Shown: piece by piece, positions 1 through 9,340 of the stretch
Layout of the letters: each line of letters begins with the position of its first letter
Numbering within the stretch: position 1 is the first letter of the stretch
Origin: Streptomyces lichenis
GTDB taxonomy: Bacteria; Actinomycetota; Actinomycetes; Streptomycetales; Streptomycetaceae
Length of the DNA stretch: 64,000 nt
Direction of reading: 5' to 3'
Assembly (NCBI RefSeq): GCF_023218175.1
Contig: NZ_JALPTH010000001.1
Location: 186,001 to 250,000 of the forward strand
Program-made: the position numbers and the translations under genes
Notes under the pieces: generated by a model
What the model was told of the DNA's origin: nothing
The model's database searches: none
What the model saw: the letters and a program-made list of their open reading frames with translations, nothing else

Positions 1-1488
1 TACACCGGCACCAAGCCCCAGGACAACGGCTCCGCCCCGCAACCGCCGCGCCTCCAGGGCGAACCGGAACCGGCACCCGGCCCGCCCCGGACCCTGGGTG
101 CCTACGCGAGGGACGTGGAGCTCTTCGACAGCGACCACTTCGCGGTGTGGGGACGGCAGGCAGCCCAGGACAAGAGCCTGATCAAGGAGCAGGTCGCCCG
201 GTACAAGCCCGACCTGATGCTCGTCGGCCTCGGCTTCAACGACATGGGCTGGTTCGTCAGCGACGCCTCCGGCACCCTCGCCAGCATGAAGACGCTGGTG
301 GACGAGGCCCGCGCGGCCAAGCCGGACCTCAAGTTCGCCCTGGCCAACGTCCCCCACCGGACGAAGATCGACGGCCGCGACGACCTGATCGGCAACACGA
401 CCGCGTACAACAAGCTGCTGGCCGACGCCGTCCCCCGCTGGAGCACCGGGAGTTCACCGGTCAGGCTCGTCGACTGGCAGGGCGCCTACGACTGCGCGCC
501 CGCCAGGTGCCCCGCCGCCTACGACGGACTCCACCCCAACGCCGTGGGCGAGTACCAGATCGCGGGCGCGTTCGGGTCCACCCTGCACACGGAGTTCGGT
601 CTGGGCTCCTCCGCGCCCCGGGTCCCCACCACCGGCCCGTCGCGCCCCTTCGGCACACCGGTCAACGTCAGGGCCGCCTCTGAGGACAGCGGGATCGTCG
701 TCACCTGGGACCAGGTCTTCGGGGCGTACGGCTACGAGGTCCGCTCCCGCCTGGCCGGGGTCACCGACTGGAGCACCACCCGCTCCATCGGCAACCGGTT
801 CGACACCACCTGGCTCGTCGACGGCCAGACGTGGGAGTACCAGGTCCGGACGAACAACGGGGACGCCGTCTCCGAGTGGTCGGGGACCGTGAGCGCCACG
901 GCCCACCCGAAGACCGCGTCCGGACCCGTGGGCATCGTCACCCGCCCCACCGCGACCGGCATCGACTTCGCCTGGGGCACCCCGACCGGCCCGTACACCG
1001 ACACCATCGAGCGGTACGGGGTGCTCGCCTACGACCTGGACACCCCCGGGGCGTTCGTGGAGTCCGTCGGTACCCGTGGCAAGGCCCTGCACTTCGGGGG
1101 CCTGAAGCCCGGCCACCGCTACGCCCTGGCCGTACAGACCTGGAACAAGGCGGGCGGCGGTCTGCCCGCCGCCGGCCGGCCGGTCGTCGTCGGCGCCGGC
1201 ACCCCGCCGGCCCCGACCGGGCTGAAGGTCACCTCCACCGACCCGACGACCGTCCAGCTGAAGTGGACCGGCTCTCCCCAGGCGGGCGGCTACCGCGTGT
1301 GGATCCGCAACATCCACGACGGCAGCCCCGCCAAGGCCGAGGAGATGGTCGTCCAGGAGACGAACCACGGGGTCGCGTACCTGTTCCCGGGCGTGTGGAA
1401 CTACGAGTTCTGCATGACGGCGGTCAACGGCGCGCTGGAGTCGGGCAAGTCCAACTGCGTGGTCGCCCCGAGGCCGGCCGGCAGCTGA
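1..1488 (+). CDS. SGNH/GDSL-type esterase with C-terminal fibronectin III repeats (5' truncated by window)
   Basis: The frame is open from base 1, so the true start and the N-terminal GDSL block lie outside the window. Visible SGNH features are a GFND block (block III-like Asn) early in the fragment and a Y-D-G-L-H-P-N block whose Asp and His fit the catalytic pair of the family. After about residue 185 (counted from the GTG at 115) come three beta-rich repeats of about 90 residues with W/Y patterns of fibronectin type III domains. Known family members are secreted lipases/esterases that act on polymers or glycans outside the cell; export is inferred, since the signal peptide is not visible. 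It has no operon partner here and is followed by a very strong terminator hairpin. Confidence 0.8.
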   Translation, partial: YTGTKPQDNGSAPQPPRLQGEPEPAPGPPRTLGAYARDVELFDSDHFAVWGRQAAQDKSLIKEQVARYKPDLMLVGLGFNDMGWFVSDASGTLASMKTLVDEARAAKPDLKFALANVPHRTKIDGRDDLIGNTTAYNKLLADAVPRWSTGSSPVRLVDWQGAYDCAPARCPAAYDGLHPNAVGEYQIAGAFGSTLHTEFGLGSSAPRVPTTGPSRPFGTPVNVRAASEDSGIVVTWDQVFGAYGYEVRSRLAGVTDWSTTRSIGNRFDTTWLVDGQTWEYQVRTNNGDAVSEWSGTVSATAHPKTASGPVGIVTRPTATGIDFAWGTPTGPYTDTIERYGVLAYDLDTPGAFVESVGTRGKALHFGGLKPGHRYALAVQTWNKAGGGLPAAGRPVVVGAGTPPAPTGLKVTSTDPTTVQLKWTGSPQAGGYRVWIRNIHDGSPAKAEEMVVQETNHGVAYLFPGVWNYEFCMTAVNGALESGKSNCVVAPRPAGS

Positions 1489-1511
1489 CCGACCGACCGG
1501 CTCGGTGAGGG

Positions 1512-1558
1512 ACACCGGTGCCCGGACAGGCCGCGGCGGCCTGTCCGGGCACCGGTGT
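1512..1558. terminator. Perfect 21-bp-stem hairpin terminator
   Basis: Left arm 1512-1532 and right arm 1538-1558 are perfectly complementary over 21 bp around a 5-nt loop. It starts 23 bases after the stop of the SGNH gene. There is no T-run, as is usual for Streptomyces terminators. The palindrome can also insulate against antisense transcription from the leftward LacI gene that ends at 1684. Confidence 0.8.
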
Positions 1559-1683
1559 GTCGGATGCCGCTGCCGGGTGCTCCTGGAGGGCTGACGGTTC
1601 GGGACGCCGCGTCGGGGGAGCCCGCATCGGGCCTTCGGGGGACGGGTGGTGGCGGTGCCGCGCACGGGACGGGGGCCCGGCGG

Positions 1684-2784
1684 TCAGGCCGGTGGCGGCA
1701 GTCGCAGGGGGCGGGGGGTGGCGGGGGCGGGGGCGGTGGACTCGCGGTCGATGTAGGTGCTGCGCAGGGTGTGGCGGCGGGGGCGGGCGGTGGAGCCGTC
1801 GATGCGGCGCAGCAGGATCTCCGCGGCCAGCCCGCCCAGGTCCTGGACGGGCTGGCTGACGACGGTGAGGCGGGGGCGGATGAGGGTGGCCCATTCGGCG
1901 TCGTCGAAGCCGATGACCGACACGTCGTCCGGGAGGTGCGCGTCGAGGTCGCGCAGGGCGTCCAGGGTGCCGAGGGTGGCGACGTTGTCGGTGGTGAAGA
2001 CGGCGGTGGGCCGGTCGTCGGCGGTCATCAGGCCCAGTACGGCGGCGCGGGCGCGGGCGCGGTCGTAGCCGGTGTGGCGGACGATCTCGGCGGTGCGGGG
2101 GATGCCGGCGGCGCGCAGGGCCTGGCGGTAGCCGGTGAGGCGCTCGGTGGTGGTCCAGATGTCCGCGCCGCTCGCCAGGGCGGCGGCGTCGTCGGCCGGT
2201 GAGGCGGAGGTGATGACGGCGATCCGGGTGTGCCCGCGGCTGGTCAGGCCCGCGACGGCGGCCTGGGCGGCGTCCCGGTTGTCGACCACCACGCTGTCGA
2301 GCCCGGCGCCGCCGAGCGCGCGGTCCAGGAGGACCACCGGGATGCCCGAGGCGATGGCCTTGTCCAGGTGGGCGTGGTCGGACCCGGCGGGGGTCACCAC
2401 CAGGCCGTCCACCCGGCGCTCGACGAACATCTGCACCGCCGCCCGCTCCTTCCGGGCGTCCTCGTCGGTGTTGGCGAGGACGACCTGCAGGCCTGCCCGG
2501 GCGGCCACGTCGCTGACCCCGCGTACGGCGCGGGCGAAGTAGGCGTTCTCCACGTCGGCCACCACCACCCCGAGGGTGTGGGTCCGGCCGCTGATCATGC
2601 TGCGGGCCACCGCGTTGGTGCTGTAGCCCAGCTCGGCCGCGGCGGCCAGCACCCGTTCCCGGGTGGCGGCGCTGGCGGAGCCGTAGCCCCCGAGCACCCG
2701 GGCCGCGGTGGCCTGCCCGACTCCGGCGTGCCGGGCGACGTCGGGGATGGTCACGCGGCGGGGCGGGCGGGCGGGTTGCGGCAT
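1684..2784 (-). CDS. LacI-family transcriptional regulator
   Basis: A 366-residue protein. The N-terminal LacI helix-turn-helix reads VTIPDVARHAGVGQATAARV and is followed by the hinge helix and a periplasmic-binding-protein-like ligand domain (conserved GLVVTP, GHTRIAVI, RLTGYRQAL and GFDDAEWA blocks). The start at 2784 places the HTH directly after a short tail and has a GGAG-containing leader; an upstream in-frame ATG at 2850 adds 22 Pro/Gly-rich residues and is less likely. It diverges from the ABC importer operon. Sugar-responsive repression of that operon, probably with autoregulation, is inferred from the divergent arrangement and the LacI-type palindrome in the shared promoter region. 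Confidence 0.9.
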   Translation of the reverse strand: MPQPARPPRRVTIPDVARHAGVGQATAARVLGGYGSASAATRERVLAAAAELGYSTNAVARSMISGRTHTLGVVVADVENAYFARAVRGVSDVAARAGLQVVLANTDEDARKERAAVQMFVERRVDGLVVTPAGSDHAHLDKAIASGIPVVLLDRALGGAGLDSVVVDNRDAAQAAVAGLTSRGHTRIAVITSASPADDAAALASGADIWTTTERLTGYRQALRAAGIPRTAEIVRHTGYDRARARAAVLGLMTADDRPTAVFTTDNVATLGTLDALRDLDAHLPDDVSVIGFDDAEWATLIRPRLTVVSQPVQDLGGLAAEILLRRIDGSTARPRRHTLRSTYIDRESTAPAPATPRPLRLPPPA

Positions 2785-2857
2785 GGCGGCGGCTCCGGGA
2801 CGGCCCGGCGGGTGAACGCCGGGGAAAGGGTCGGTGAGATCCACCGGCATTCAACCA

Positions 2858-2888
2858 TTGACGGATGGCCGAGGGGCGTGGGTAAGGT
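2858..2888 (+). promoter_or_regulatory. Candidate promoter of the Amadori-type uptake operon
   Basis: TTGACG (2858-2863) and TAAGGT (2883-2888) resemble -35 and -10 hexamers with a 19-bp spacer. The LacI-type palindrome lies immediately downstream, where a bound repressor would block the transcription start. Hexamer assignment is by eye. Confidence 0.4.
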
Positions 2889-2896
2889 ACGGCCCG

Positions 2897-2912
2897 TTGG
2901 TAACGTTATCAA
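2897..2912. promoter_or_regulatory. LacI-family operator (16-bp palindrome with central CG)
   Basis: TTGGTAACGTTATCAA is an inverted repeat with a central CG and one mismatched base pair, the typical architecture of LacI/PurR-family operators. It lies between the divergent LacI gene and the ABC operon, about 100 bp before the ATPase start and just downstream of the candidate -10. Confidence 0.7.
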
Positions 2913-3011
2913 TCACCGGGCACCACGCTGACGATGACGTCGTACACCGACGCGGCCGCATCCGCGGCCGGGAGCTTCGCACCCACCCGGATCCCCCCGG
3001 AGGTACCACGG

Positions 3012-4244
3012 ATGGCCCCCGACACCCTCGCCGCGCCACCGCCGGCCCACGACACCGCCACCACCCCGCCCGGCCCCGCCATCAGCCTCGTCGACGTCGT
3101 CAAGGACTACGGCGGGGACCGGAAGGGCGCCGCGAACGGCGCCGCCGTGCGCGGAGTGGACCTGGACATCGGCGAAGGCGAGTTCTTCTCCCTGCTCGGC
3201 CCCTCCGGCTGCGGCAAGACCACCACCCTGCGCATGATCGCCGGGTTCGAGGAACCGACCGGCGGCCGGATCCTGCTGCACGGCCGCGACATGGTCGGCG
3301 TGCCGCCCGACCAGCGGGACGTCAACCTGGTCTTCCAGTCGTACGCGCTCTTCCCGCACCTCAGCGTCGCCGACAACGTGGCCTTCGGCCTGCGCCGCCA
3401 CCGGGTGCCGAAGGGCGAGATCCACGACCGGGTCGACCGCATGCTGCACACCGTCGAACTGGCCGACAAGGCCGACCGCCGCCCCCGGCAGCTGTCCGGC
3501 GGCCAGCAGCAGCGCGTCGCCCTGGCCCGCGCCCTGGTCAACCGCCCCCGGGCGCTGCTGCTGGACGAGCCGCTGGGCGCGCTGGACCTCAAGCTGCGCC
3601 AGTCCATGCAGCTGGAGCTCAAGCGCATCCAGCGCGAGGTCGGCATCACCTTCGTCTACGTCACCCACGACCAGGCCGAGGCGCTGACCATGTCCGACCG
3701 CATCGCCGTGATGAACGGCGGGCTGGTCGAGCAGGTCGGACCGCCGAGGGAGGTGTACGAGCGGCCCGCCACCGCCTTCGTCGCCGGCTTCATCGGCACC
3801 TCCAACGTGCTCTCCGGGCGGCTCGCCGACAGCGGGACGGGGTCGGGAGCGGAGGCCGGGGCGCGGACGGGCGTGCTGGACCTCGGCGACGGCCAGCAGG
3901 TCGTACTGCCGCTGCCGGAGGGCGCCGCGGCCGGCTCACCGGTCGAGGTCACCGTACGGCCGGAGAAGATCACGCTCGGCGCGGCCCCGCCGACCGGCCG
4001 GGTCAGCCGGATCCGGGGGACCGTGGAGGAGGTCGTCTACCTCGGCACCTCCTCCAGCTACGCGGTGCGCACCGCCACCGGCACCGAGCTGACCGTCTTC
4101 CAGCCCAACGACGGCACCGCCGCGCTCACCCCCGGGCGGGGCGACACCGTCTGGCTCACCTGGGCCACCGCCCACTCCTACCCGCTCGCCCCGGCCCCCG
4201 CGCCCGCTCCGGCGCCGGGCCCGGACGCCCCCGCCCCGCGCTGA
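3012..4244 (+). CDS. ABC transporter ATP-binding protein (PotA type)
   Basis: A 410-residue ATPase that energises the importer encoded by the next three genes. Walker A GPSGCGKT at about 63-70, Q-loop Gln about 109, signature LSGGQQQR about 161-168, Walker B LLLDEP about 182-187 and switch His about 219 are all intact. A TOBE-type regulatory domain follows from about residue 280. The start at 3012 is set by GGAGG at 2999-3003; an in-frame ATG at 2934 would add 26 residues without a good RBS. PotA/FbpC-type ATPases serve polyamine, iron, thiamine and opine/Amadori importers, so the sequence alone does not fix the substrate; the downstream SIS and PfkB genes do. Confidence 0.9.
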   Translation: MAPDTLAAPPPAHDTATTPPGPAISLVDVVKDYGGDRKGAANGAAVRGVDLDIGEGEFFSLLGPSGCGKTTTLRMIAGFEEPTGGRILLHGRDMVGVPPDQRDVNLVFQSYALFPHLSVADNVAFGLRRHRVPKGEIHDRVDRMLHTVELADKADRRPRQLSGGQQQRVALARALVNRPRALLLDEPLGALDLKLRQSMQLELKRIQREVGITFVYVTHDQAEALTMSDRIAVMNGGLVEQVGPPREVYERPATAFVAGFIGTSNVLSGRLADSGTGSGAEAGARTGVLDLGDGQQVVLPLPEGAAAGSPVEVTVRPEKITLGAAPPTGRVSRIRGTVEEVVYLGTSSSYAVRTATGTELTVFQPNDGTAALTPGRGDTVWLTWATAHSYPLAPAPAPAPAPGPDAPAPR

Positions 4245-4260
4245 CGACAGGTCCACCGCC

Positions 4261-5508
4261 ATGCTCCTGCCTCCCCCGCCCGGCGCACCCCGGCCGTCCC
4301 GGCGCACCCTGCTGCGGTCCGCCCTCGGTGCCGCGGCCCTCGCCCCGCTCGCCGCCTGCTCCGTCCCCGGCGCCCGCAAGGACGTACCCACCGGCCGGGC
4401 CGAGATCGCCGCCGCCGTACGGGACTTCTGGTCCGGCAGACGCCGTACCGGCAAGCTCGACTTCGTCAACTACACCCAGTACATCGACGCCGACCCGGCC
4501 GACCAGAGCCGCCACCCCACCCTGGAGGAGTTCACCAGGCGGACCGGCATCGAGATCACCTACCAGGAGCTGATCGACGACAGCGCCTCCTGGTTCGGCA
4601 AGACGCAACCGCTGTTCGCCTCCGGCGAGGGCATCGGCCACGACCTGATGGTGGTCGGCAGCGACAGCTACCTCACCAAGTACATCGAGCTGGGCTACCT
4701 GGCCCCGCTGGACCACTCCCGGCTGCCGAACTTCGCCCGCCACGCCGGGGCCGCCTACAAGAACAGCTCCTTCGACCCCGGCAACGTCTACACCGTGCCC
4801 TGGCAGTCGGGGATGACCGGGATCGGCTACGACCCGGCCAAGGTCGGCCGCAAGATCACCAGTTGGCAGGACCTGCGCGACCCGGCGCTGCGCGGCAAGG
4901 TCGGGATGTGGAACGACGCGGTGCAGATGGGCAACGTCGCCCTGCTCGCCATCGGCCGTGACCCCGAGACCTCCACCCCCGAGGACTGGCGCCGGGCGGC
5001 CGACTGGCTGCGCGGGCAGCGCGACGCGGGCATGGTGCGCGCGTACTCCACCGCCACCTACCAGTCGGCCCTCCAGCGCGGCGACCTCTGGGCCTCGCTC
5101 GTCTACTCCGGAGACGTCTACCAGGCCAACCGCAGCGGCTCCCGGCTGGAGTTCGTCATCCCGGAGGAGGGCGGGCTGCTGTGGACCGACAACCTGTGCC
5201 TGCCGGTCACCGCCGCCGGCGCGGTGGACGCCCTCACCTACATGGACTACGCCTACCGGCCCGAGGTCGCCGCGCGCATCACCGAGACGGTGCAGTTCAT
5301 CTGCCCCGTCCCCGCCGCCCGGGACGTCATCGTCCGCGAGGCGGCCGCCGCCACCGGCGAGCGGCGGGCCGCGCTCCAGGCGCTGAGCACCAGCCCGCTG
5401 GTGTTCCCGAGTGAGTCCGACCAGTCCAGGCTGCGCCGCATGCGGGTGCTCGAACGAGCGGAGGAGAAGCAGTGGAACGCACTGTTCGAACCGATCTACC
5501 AGGCGTGA
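4261..5508 (+). CDS. ABC transporter solute-binding lipoprotein (PotD type)
   Basis: A 415-residue extracellular binding protein. The N-terminus has a twin-arginine motif (SRRTLL, residues 13-18), a hydrophobic stretch and a lipobox LAAC ending at Cys33, so it is predicted to be Tat-exported and lipid-anchored. The rest has the PotD/PotF-like fold signature (YDPAKVGRKITSWQDL; NLCLPVTA region). It starts 16 bases after the ATPase gene and ends inside the next permease gene. By context it should capture the fructosamine-like substrate; polyamine binding cannot be excluded from sequence alone. Confidence 0.88.
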   Translation: MLLPPPPGAPRPSRRTLLRSALGAAALAPLAACSVPGARKDVPTGRAEIAAAVRDFWSGRRRTGKLDFVNYTQYIDADPADQSRHPTLEEFTRRTGIEITYQELIDDSASWFGKTQPLFASGEGIGHDLMVVGSDSYLTKYIELGYLAPLDHSRLPNFARHAGAAYKNSSFDPGNVYTVPWQSGMTGIGYDPAKVGRKITSWQDLRDPALRGKVGMWNDAVQMGNVALLAIGRDPETSTPEDWRRAADWLRGQRDAGMVRAYSTATYQSALQRGDLWASLVYSGDVYQANRSGSRLEFVIPEEGGLLWTDNLCLPVTAAGAVDALTYMDYAYRPEVAARITETVQFICPVPAARDVIVREAAAATGERRAALQALSTSPLVFPSESDQSRLRRMRVLERAEEKQWNALFEPIYQA

Positions 5509-6395
5509 GCCGCCCACCCGCGCGGCGGGCGCGCCGCCGCCCGGTCGCCGCCCTCGCCCCGTATCTGATGGTCCTGCCGGGCTGGCTCTGGCTGGCCGCC
5601 TTCTTCGTCGCACCGGTGCTGGTGATGCTGTCGCTGTCGCTCCAGACCGGTGACTTCATCGACGGCTTCCGGCAGACCTTCCACGTCGGCACCTACGGGG
5701 ACGCGCTGGCGACGTACCACACCCAGCTGGTGAGATCCCTGCTGTACGGCGGCGCCGCCACCGTGTGCTGCCTGCTGATCGGCTACCCGGTGGCCTACTG
5801 GATCGCCTTCCGGGCCGGGCGGCACAAGTCGGTGTACCTCTTCCTGCTGCTGCTGCCGTTCTTCGTCTCGTTCGTCATCCGCACCCAGTCCTGGAACGTG
5901 GTGCTCGCCGACAACGGCGTGGTCCTCGGGCCGCTCAAGCACCTCGGCCTGCTGCCCGGCGACTTCCATGTGCTGGCCACGCCGTACGCGGTGATCGGCG
6001 GCCTCGCCTACAACTTCCTGCCCTTCATGGTGCTGCCGGTGTACGTCGCCCTGGAGCGGGTCGACCCCCGGCTGCTGGAGGCGGCGGCCGACCTGTACGC
6101 GGGGCGGGCCGCGACCTTCGGGCGGGTGGTCCTGCCGCTGTCGCTGCCAGGCGTCTTCGCCGGGGTCCTGCTCACCTTCGTGCCCGCCTCCGCCGACTAC
6201 GTCAACGCCGCGATCCTCGGCGGGCCCTCCACCACCATGATCGGCAACATCATCCAGACCGAGTACTTCACCAACCTCGACTACCCCGGGGCGGCGGCCC
6301 TGTCGTTCCTCCTGATGGGCACCCTGCTGATCGCCGTCTTCCTCTACGCCAGGGCGCTGGGCACCGAGGACGTGCTGGAGGTGGCCGCGCGATGA
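5472..6395 (+). CDS. ABC transporter permease (PotB type)
   Basis: A 307-residue inner-membrane protein with about six hydrophobic segments and the BPD-transport EAA loop (EAAADLYAGRAATF). The GTG at 5472 has a near-ideal RBS (GGAGGAGAAG at 5460-5469) and makes a 37-bp overlap with the binding-protein gene. An alternative GTG at 5505 would give a 4-bp GTGA overlap but has no clear RBS. It forms the transmembrane channel with the next gene, which overlaps it by an ATGA. Confidence 0.87.
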   Translation: MERTVRTDLPGVSRPPARRARRRPVAALAPYLMVLPGWLWLAAFFVAPVLVMLSLSLQTGDFIDGFRQTFHVGTYGDALATYHTQLVRSLLYGGAATVCCLLIGYPVAYWIAFRAGRHKSVYLFLLLLPFFVSFVIRTQSWNVVLADNGVVLGPLKHLGLLPGDFHVLATPYAVIGGLAYNFLPFMVLPVYVALERVDPRLLEAAADLYAGRAATFGRVVLPLSLPGVFAGVLLTFVPASADYVNAAILGGPSTTMIGNIIQTEYFTNLDYPGAAALSFLLMGTLLIAVFLYARALGTEDVLEVAAR

Positions 6396-7216
6396 CGACC
6401 ACGGCCACCCCCTCGCGTACCGTCCGCCGCCGCCGGGCCGTCCGCCGCGGGTCCGGACTGCGGCTGTGGACCTGGCTGGTGATCGGCTGGCTGCTGCTGC
6501 CGATCGCCGTGATGATCCTCTTCGGCTTCAACGACACCAGCGGCAAGGTGAACTTCACCTGGCAGGGCTTCACCCTCACCTGGTACGAGCACCTGTTCGC
6601 CATCCCCAACCTCACCGACGCCCTGCTCAACAGCCTCGGCATCGGCCTGGTCGTCGCGGTGGTCGCGACCCTGCTGGGCACCCCCATCGGCATGGCCCTG
6701 GGCCGCTACCGCTTCCGCGGCCGGGGCTCGGTGGACCTGCTGCTCTTCGCGGCCATCGCCGCACCGGAGATCGCCCTCGGCGCGGCGCTGCTCTCCCTGT
6801 TCATCATCCTCGGCGTACCGCGCGGGTACGGCACGGTGGTCGTCGCCCATGTGGCGTTCTGCATCCCGTACGTCGCGATCACGGTGCGCGCCCGGATGGC
6901 CGGCTACGACCCGACGCTGGAGGAGGCCGCCCGCGATCTGGGGGCGGGCCCGTGGACGGCGTTCCGGCTGGTCACCCTGCCGATGCTGCTGCCCGGTGTG
7001 GTCTCGGGCGCGCTGCTGTGCTTCGCGCTGTCGGTGGACGACTACGTGATCACCAGCTTCAACGCCGGGCGCACCGTCACCTTCCCGCTGTGGGTCTACA
7101 GCGCCGCCCGCACCGGGGTGCCGCCCCAGGTGAACGTCATGGGGACGCTGATCTTCGCCGCCGGACTGTTGGTGGCGGGCGCCAACGTCCTGCTGGCCCG
7201 GCGCCGCGCGGGCTGA
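6392..7216 (+). CDS. ABC transporter permease (PotC type)
   Basis: A 274-residue permease partner with an Arg-rich cytoplasmic N-terminus, six predicted membrane segments and the EAA loop EEAARDLGAGPWTAF. The ATG at 6392 overlaps the stop of the preceding permease (ATGA), showing translational coupling. PotC-type features include the F-G-F-N-D-T-S block after the first membrane helix. It completes a four-gene importer: ATPase, binding protein and two permeases. Confidence 0.9.
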   Translation: MTTTATPSRTVRRRRAVRRGSGLRLWTWLVIGWLLLPIAVMILFGFNDTSGKVNFTWQGFTLTWYEHLFAIPNLTDALLNSLGIGLVVAVVATLLGTPIGMALGRYRFRGRGSVDLLLFAAIAAPEIALGAALLSLFIILGVPRGYGTVVVAHVAFCIPYVAITVRARMAGYDPTLEEAARDLGAGPWTAFRLVTLPMLLPGVVSGALLCFALSVDDYVITSFNAGRTVTFPLWVYSAARTGVPPQVNVMGTLIFAAGLLVAGANVLLARRRAG

Positions 7217-7299
7217 CCCCCGCCCCGCCTGCCACCCGTACCACCGTCCCCTCACCACCCATGCCGTACCACCACCTCGAACCGAAGGAAGACCCCACC

Positions 7300-8301
7300 G
7301 TGCTGTCGTTCAACGAGACCGAGTTCACCGCCCAGACCGAGAGCCTGATCGCCCTCCGCCCCCGCATCGAGGAACTCGCCGACCGGCTGGTGGACGAGGG
7401 GTACGACACCCTCCTGCTGGTCGGCGCCGGCGGGACCTACGCCCAGATGTGGCCCTACGAGCACCTGGCCCGGCGCACCTCGCGGCTGACCGTCCGCTCC
7501 GCCATCGCCGCCGAACTCGTCGTCTCCGGCGACGCGTTGCTCGGCGAGCGGACCGCCGCCGTCTTCACCTCCGTCTCCGGCACCACCGAGGACAGCCTGC
7601 GCGCCATCGAGCACTGCGCCTCCCGGGGCGCCCTCACCATCGGCTTCACCGGCCTGCCGGACTCGCCGGTGGCGCAGCGGGTGGACGTCGCGCTGGTCTC
7701 GGCGCCCAAGGCCTGGCCGTTCGACGTCCAGTTGCTGCTGCTCCTCGGCCGAGTGCTGTCCCGTCGGGGCGAGTTCGCGGACTACGACCGGCTCGCGGAC
7801 GAGCTCGCCGTCCTGCCCAAGGTGCTGGTGGACGTGGCCCGGCAGGCCGAGCCGGTGGCCGCGGCCTTCGCGGAGGCCCACAAGGACGCCGACTACCACT
7901 TCCTCATCGGCGGCGGGAACCTCTGGGGATTCACCTACCTGTACTCCATGTGCATCCTGGAGGAGATGCAGTGGCTGCGCACCACCCGGGTGCACAGCGC
8001 GGAGTTCTTCCACGGCTCGCTGGAACTGCTGGAGGAGGACACCAGCGTCATCGTCTTCCAGGGCGAGGACGAGACCCGGCCGCTGACCGACCGCGCCGAG
8101 GCGTTCGCGAAGCGGATCTCCCGGGACGTGTCGGTGTTCGACACCCGCGACTACCCGCTCGACGGCATCAGCCCCGAGTTCCGCGGCCTGCTCTCCCCGC
8201 TGGTGCTCGACACCGTCATGGACCGGGTCAGCAAGCACCTGGAGCGGGTCCGCGACCACTCCCTCGACCTGCGCCGCTACTACCGCGTCATGGACTACTG
8301 A
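7300..8301 (+). CDS. SIS-domain protein, fructosamine-6-phosphate deglycase-like
   Basis: A 333-residue cytoplasmic protein with two sugar-isomerase (SIS) domains. The first carries GAGGTYAQMW near residue 45 and SVSGTTEDS near residue 90, the phosphosugar-binding loops; the second begins at about residue 175 with IGGGNLWGF. Length and domain layout fit FrlB, which splits fructoselysine-6-phosphate into glucose-6-phosphate and lysine, and the GlmS isomerase-half family. The GTG at 7300 is preferred because GAAGGAAG lies 8 bases upstream; an in-frame ATG at 7261 has no RBS. Placement between a PotABCD-type importer and a PfkB kinase supports the Amadori-product role (inference). Confidence 0.8.
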   Translation: MLSFNETEFTAQTESLIALRPRIEELADRLVDEGYDTLLLVGAGGTYAQMWPYEHLARRTSRLTVRSAIAAELVVSGDALLGERTAAVFTSVSGTTEDSLRAIEHCASRGALTIGFTGLPDSPVAQRVDVALVSAPKAWPFDVQLLLLLGRVLSRRGEFADYDRLADELAVLPKVLVDVARQAEPVAAAFAEAHKDADYHFLIGGGNLWGFTYLYSMCILEEMQWLRTTRVHSAEFFHGSLELLEEDTSVIVFQGEDETRPLTDRAEAFAKRISRDVSVFDTRDYPLDGISPEFRGLLSPLVLDTVMDRVSKHLERVRDHSLDLRRYYRVMDY

Positions 8302-8414
8302 GCCCCGCGCCGGACGCCCGGCGCCCCCTTCCCCCTGTCCTGTCTCCGCCACCGGTGCCGGCGCGCTCGACCGCCCCGGCACCGGTGGCGGGCGCGCGCT
8401 TCGAGGAGACCCCT

Positions 8415-9323
8415 GTGAAAGTCCTCGGCTTCGGTGACAACGTCATCGACCGGTTCACCGACCGCGGTACCGACTACCCCGGCGGCAACTGCGTCAACGT
8501 CGCGGTCTACGCCCGCCGCCTCGGCCTGGACGCCGCCTACCTGGGCGTGTTCGGCGACGACGACCTCGGCGCCTTCCTGCGCACGGCCGTGGCGGCGCAG
8601 GGCGTCGCCCTGGACCACTGCGCGGTGCGGCCCGGCGAGAGCGGGGTGTCCACGCTGGAGGTCCGGGACGGCGAGCGGGTGTTCACCGGCTGGAACGGCG
8701 GCGGGGTCACCGTACGCGAACCCCCGGTGCTGGACCCGGGGTCGCTCGCGTACGCGGCCTCGTTCTCGCTGGTGCACTCCAGTGTCTACTCGCGCATCGA
8801 GGACCGGCTGCCCCGGCTGGCGGCGGCCGGACCGCTGGTCAGCTTCGACCTCTCCGACGAGGACGAGTACCGCACCCCCGGCTACCTGGACCGGGTGTGC
8901 CCGCACACCGACCTGGTGCTGCTCTCCTGTTCGCACCTGGACGAGGCGGCCACCCGGGCGCTGCTCGCCGGGGCGGTACGCCGGGGGGCCGGCCTGGCCC
9001 TGGCCACCCGCGGCCTCGCCGGGGCCCTGGTCCACGACGGCCGGACCTGGGTCGCCGCCCCGGCGCGCCCGGTGTCCCCGCCGGAGGCCGTCACCGACAC
9101 CATGGGCTGCGGGGACGCCTTCCTGGCCGGCTTCGCCGTCTCCCTGCTGCGCGCGGGCTGGACCCGCGCGGACCCGCCGGGCCCCGGGACCCTGCGGCGC
9201 GCCCTGCGGGACGGGGCCGATGCGGCGTACGAGCAGTGCTTCGTGGAGGCGGCCTTCGGCGGCGGCCGGCCGATGCCCGCCGTGCGGACGGCGTACGGAT
9301 CCGCGGCCCGCCCGGCCGGATAG
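8415..9323 (+). CDS. PfkB-family carbohydrate kinase, fructosamine 6-kinase-like
   Basis: A 302-residue ribokinase-fold enzyme. The N-terminal PGGNCVNVAVYARRLG motif is PfkB signature 1 and the C-terminal DTMGCGDAFLAGF is signature 2, with the catalytic Asp of GCGD. FrlD-type kinases share the short length and the GD-N-VID-RF start and phosphorylate Amadori compounds at the 6-OH before the SIS deglycase acts. The GTG at 8415 follows GAGGAGACCCC. It is the last gene of the operon and converges with the leftward P450 gene 17 bases away. Confidence 0.82.
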   Translation: MKVLGFGDNVIDRFTDRGTDYPGGNCVNVAVYARRLGLDAAYLGVFGDDDLGAFLRTAVAAQGVALDHCAVRPGESGVSTLEVRDGERVFTGWNGGGVTVREPPVLDPGSLAYAASFSLVHSSVYSRIEDRLPRLAAAGPLVSFDLSDEDEYRTPGYLDRVCPHTDLVLLSCSHLDEAATRALLAGAVRRGAGLALATRGLAGALVHDGRTWVAAPARPVSPPEAVTDTMGCGDAFLAGFAVSLLRAGWTRADPPGPGTLRRALRDGADAAYEQCFVEAAFGGGRPMPAVRTAYGSAARPAG

Positions 9324-9340
9324 GACGGGCCGGATGCCGG

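Noticed and set aside
3012..7216. A polyamine (spermidine/putrescine) importer
   Set aside because: Sequence type is compatible, but the operon continues into SIS and PfkB sugar-amine enzymes and a LacI repressor, so polyamine uptake is not the best reading. Not excluded.
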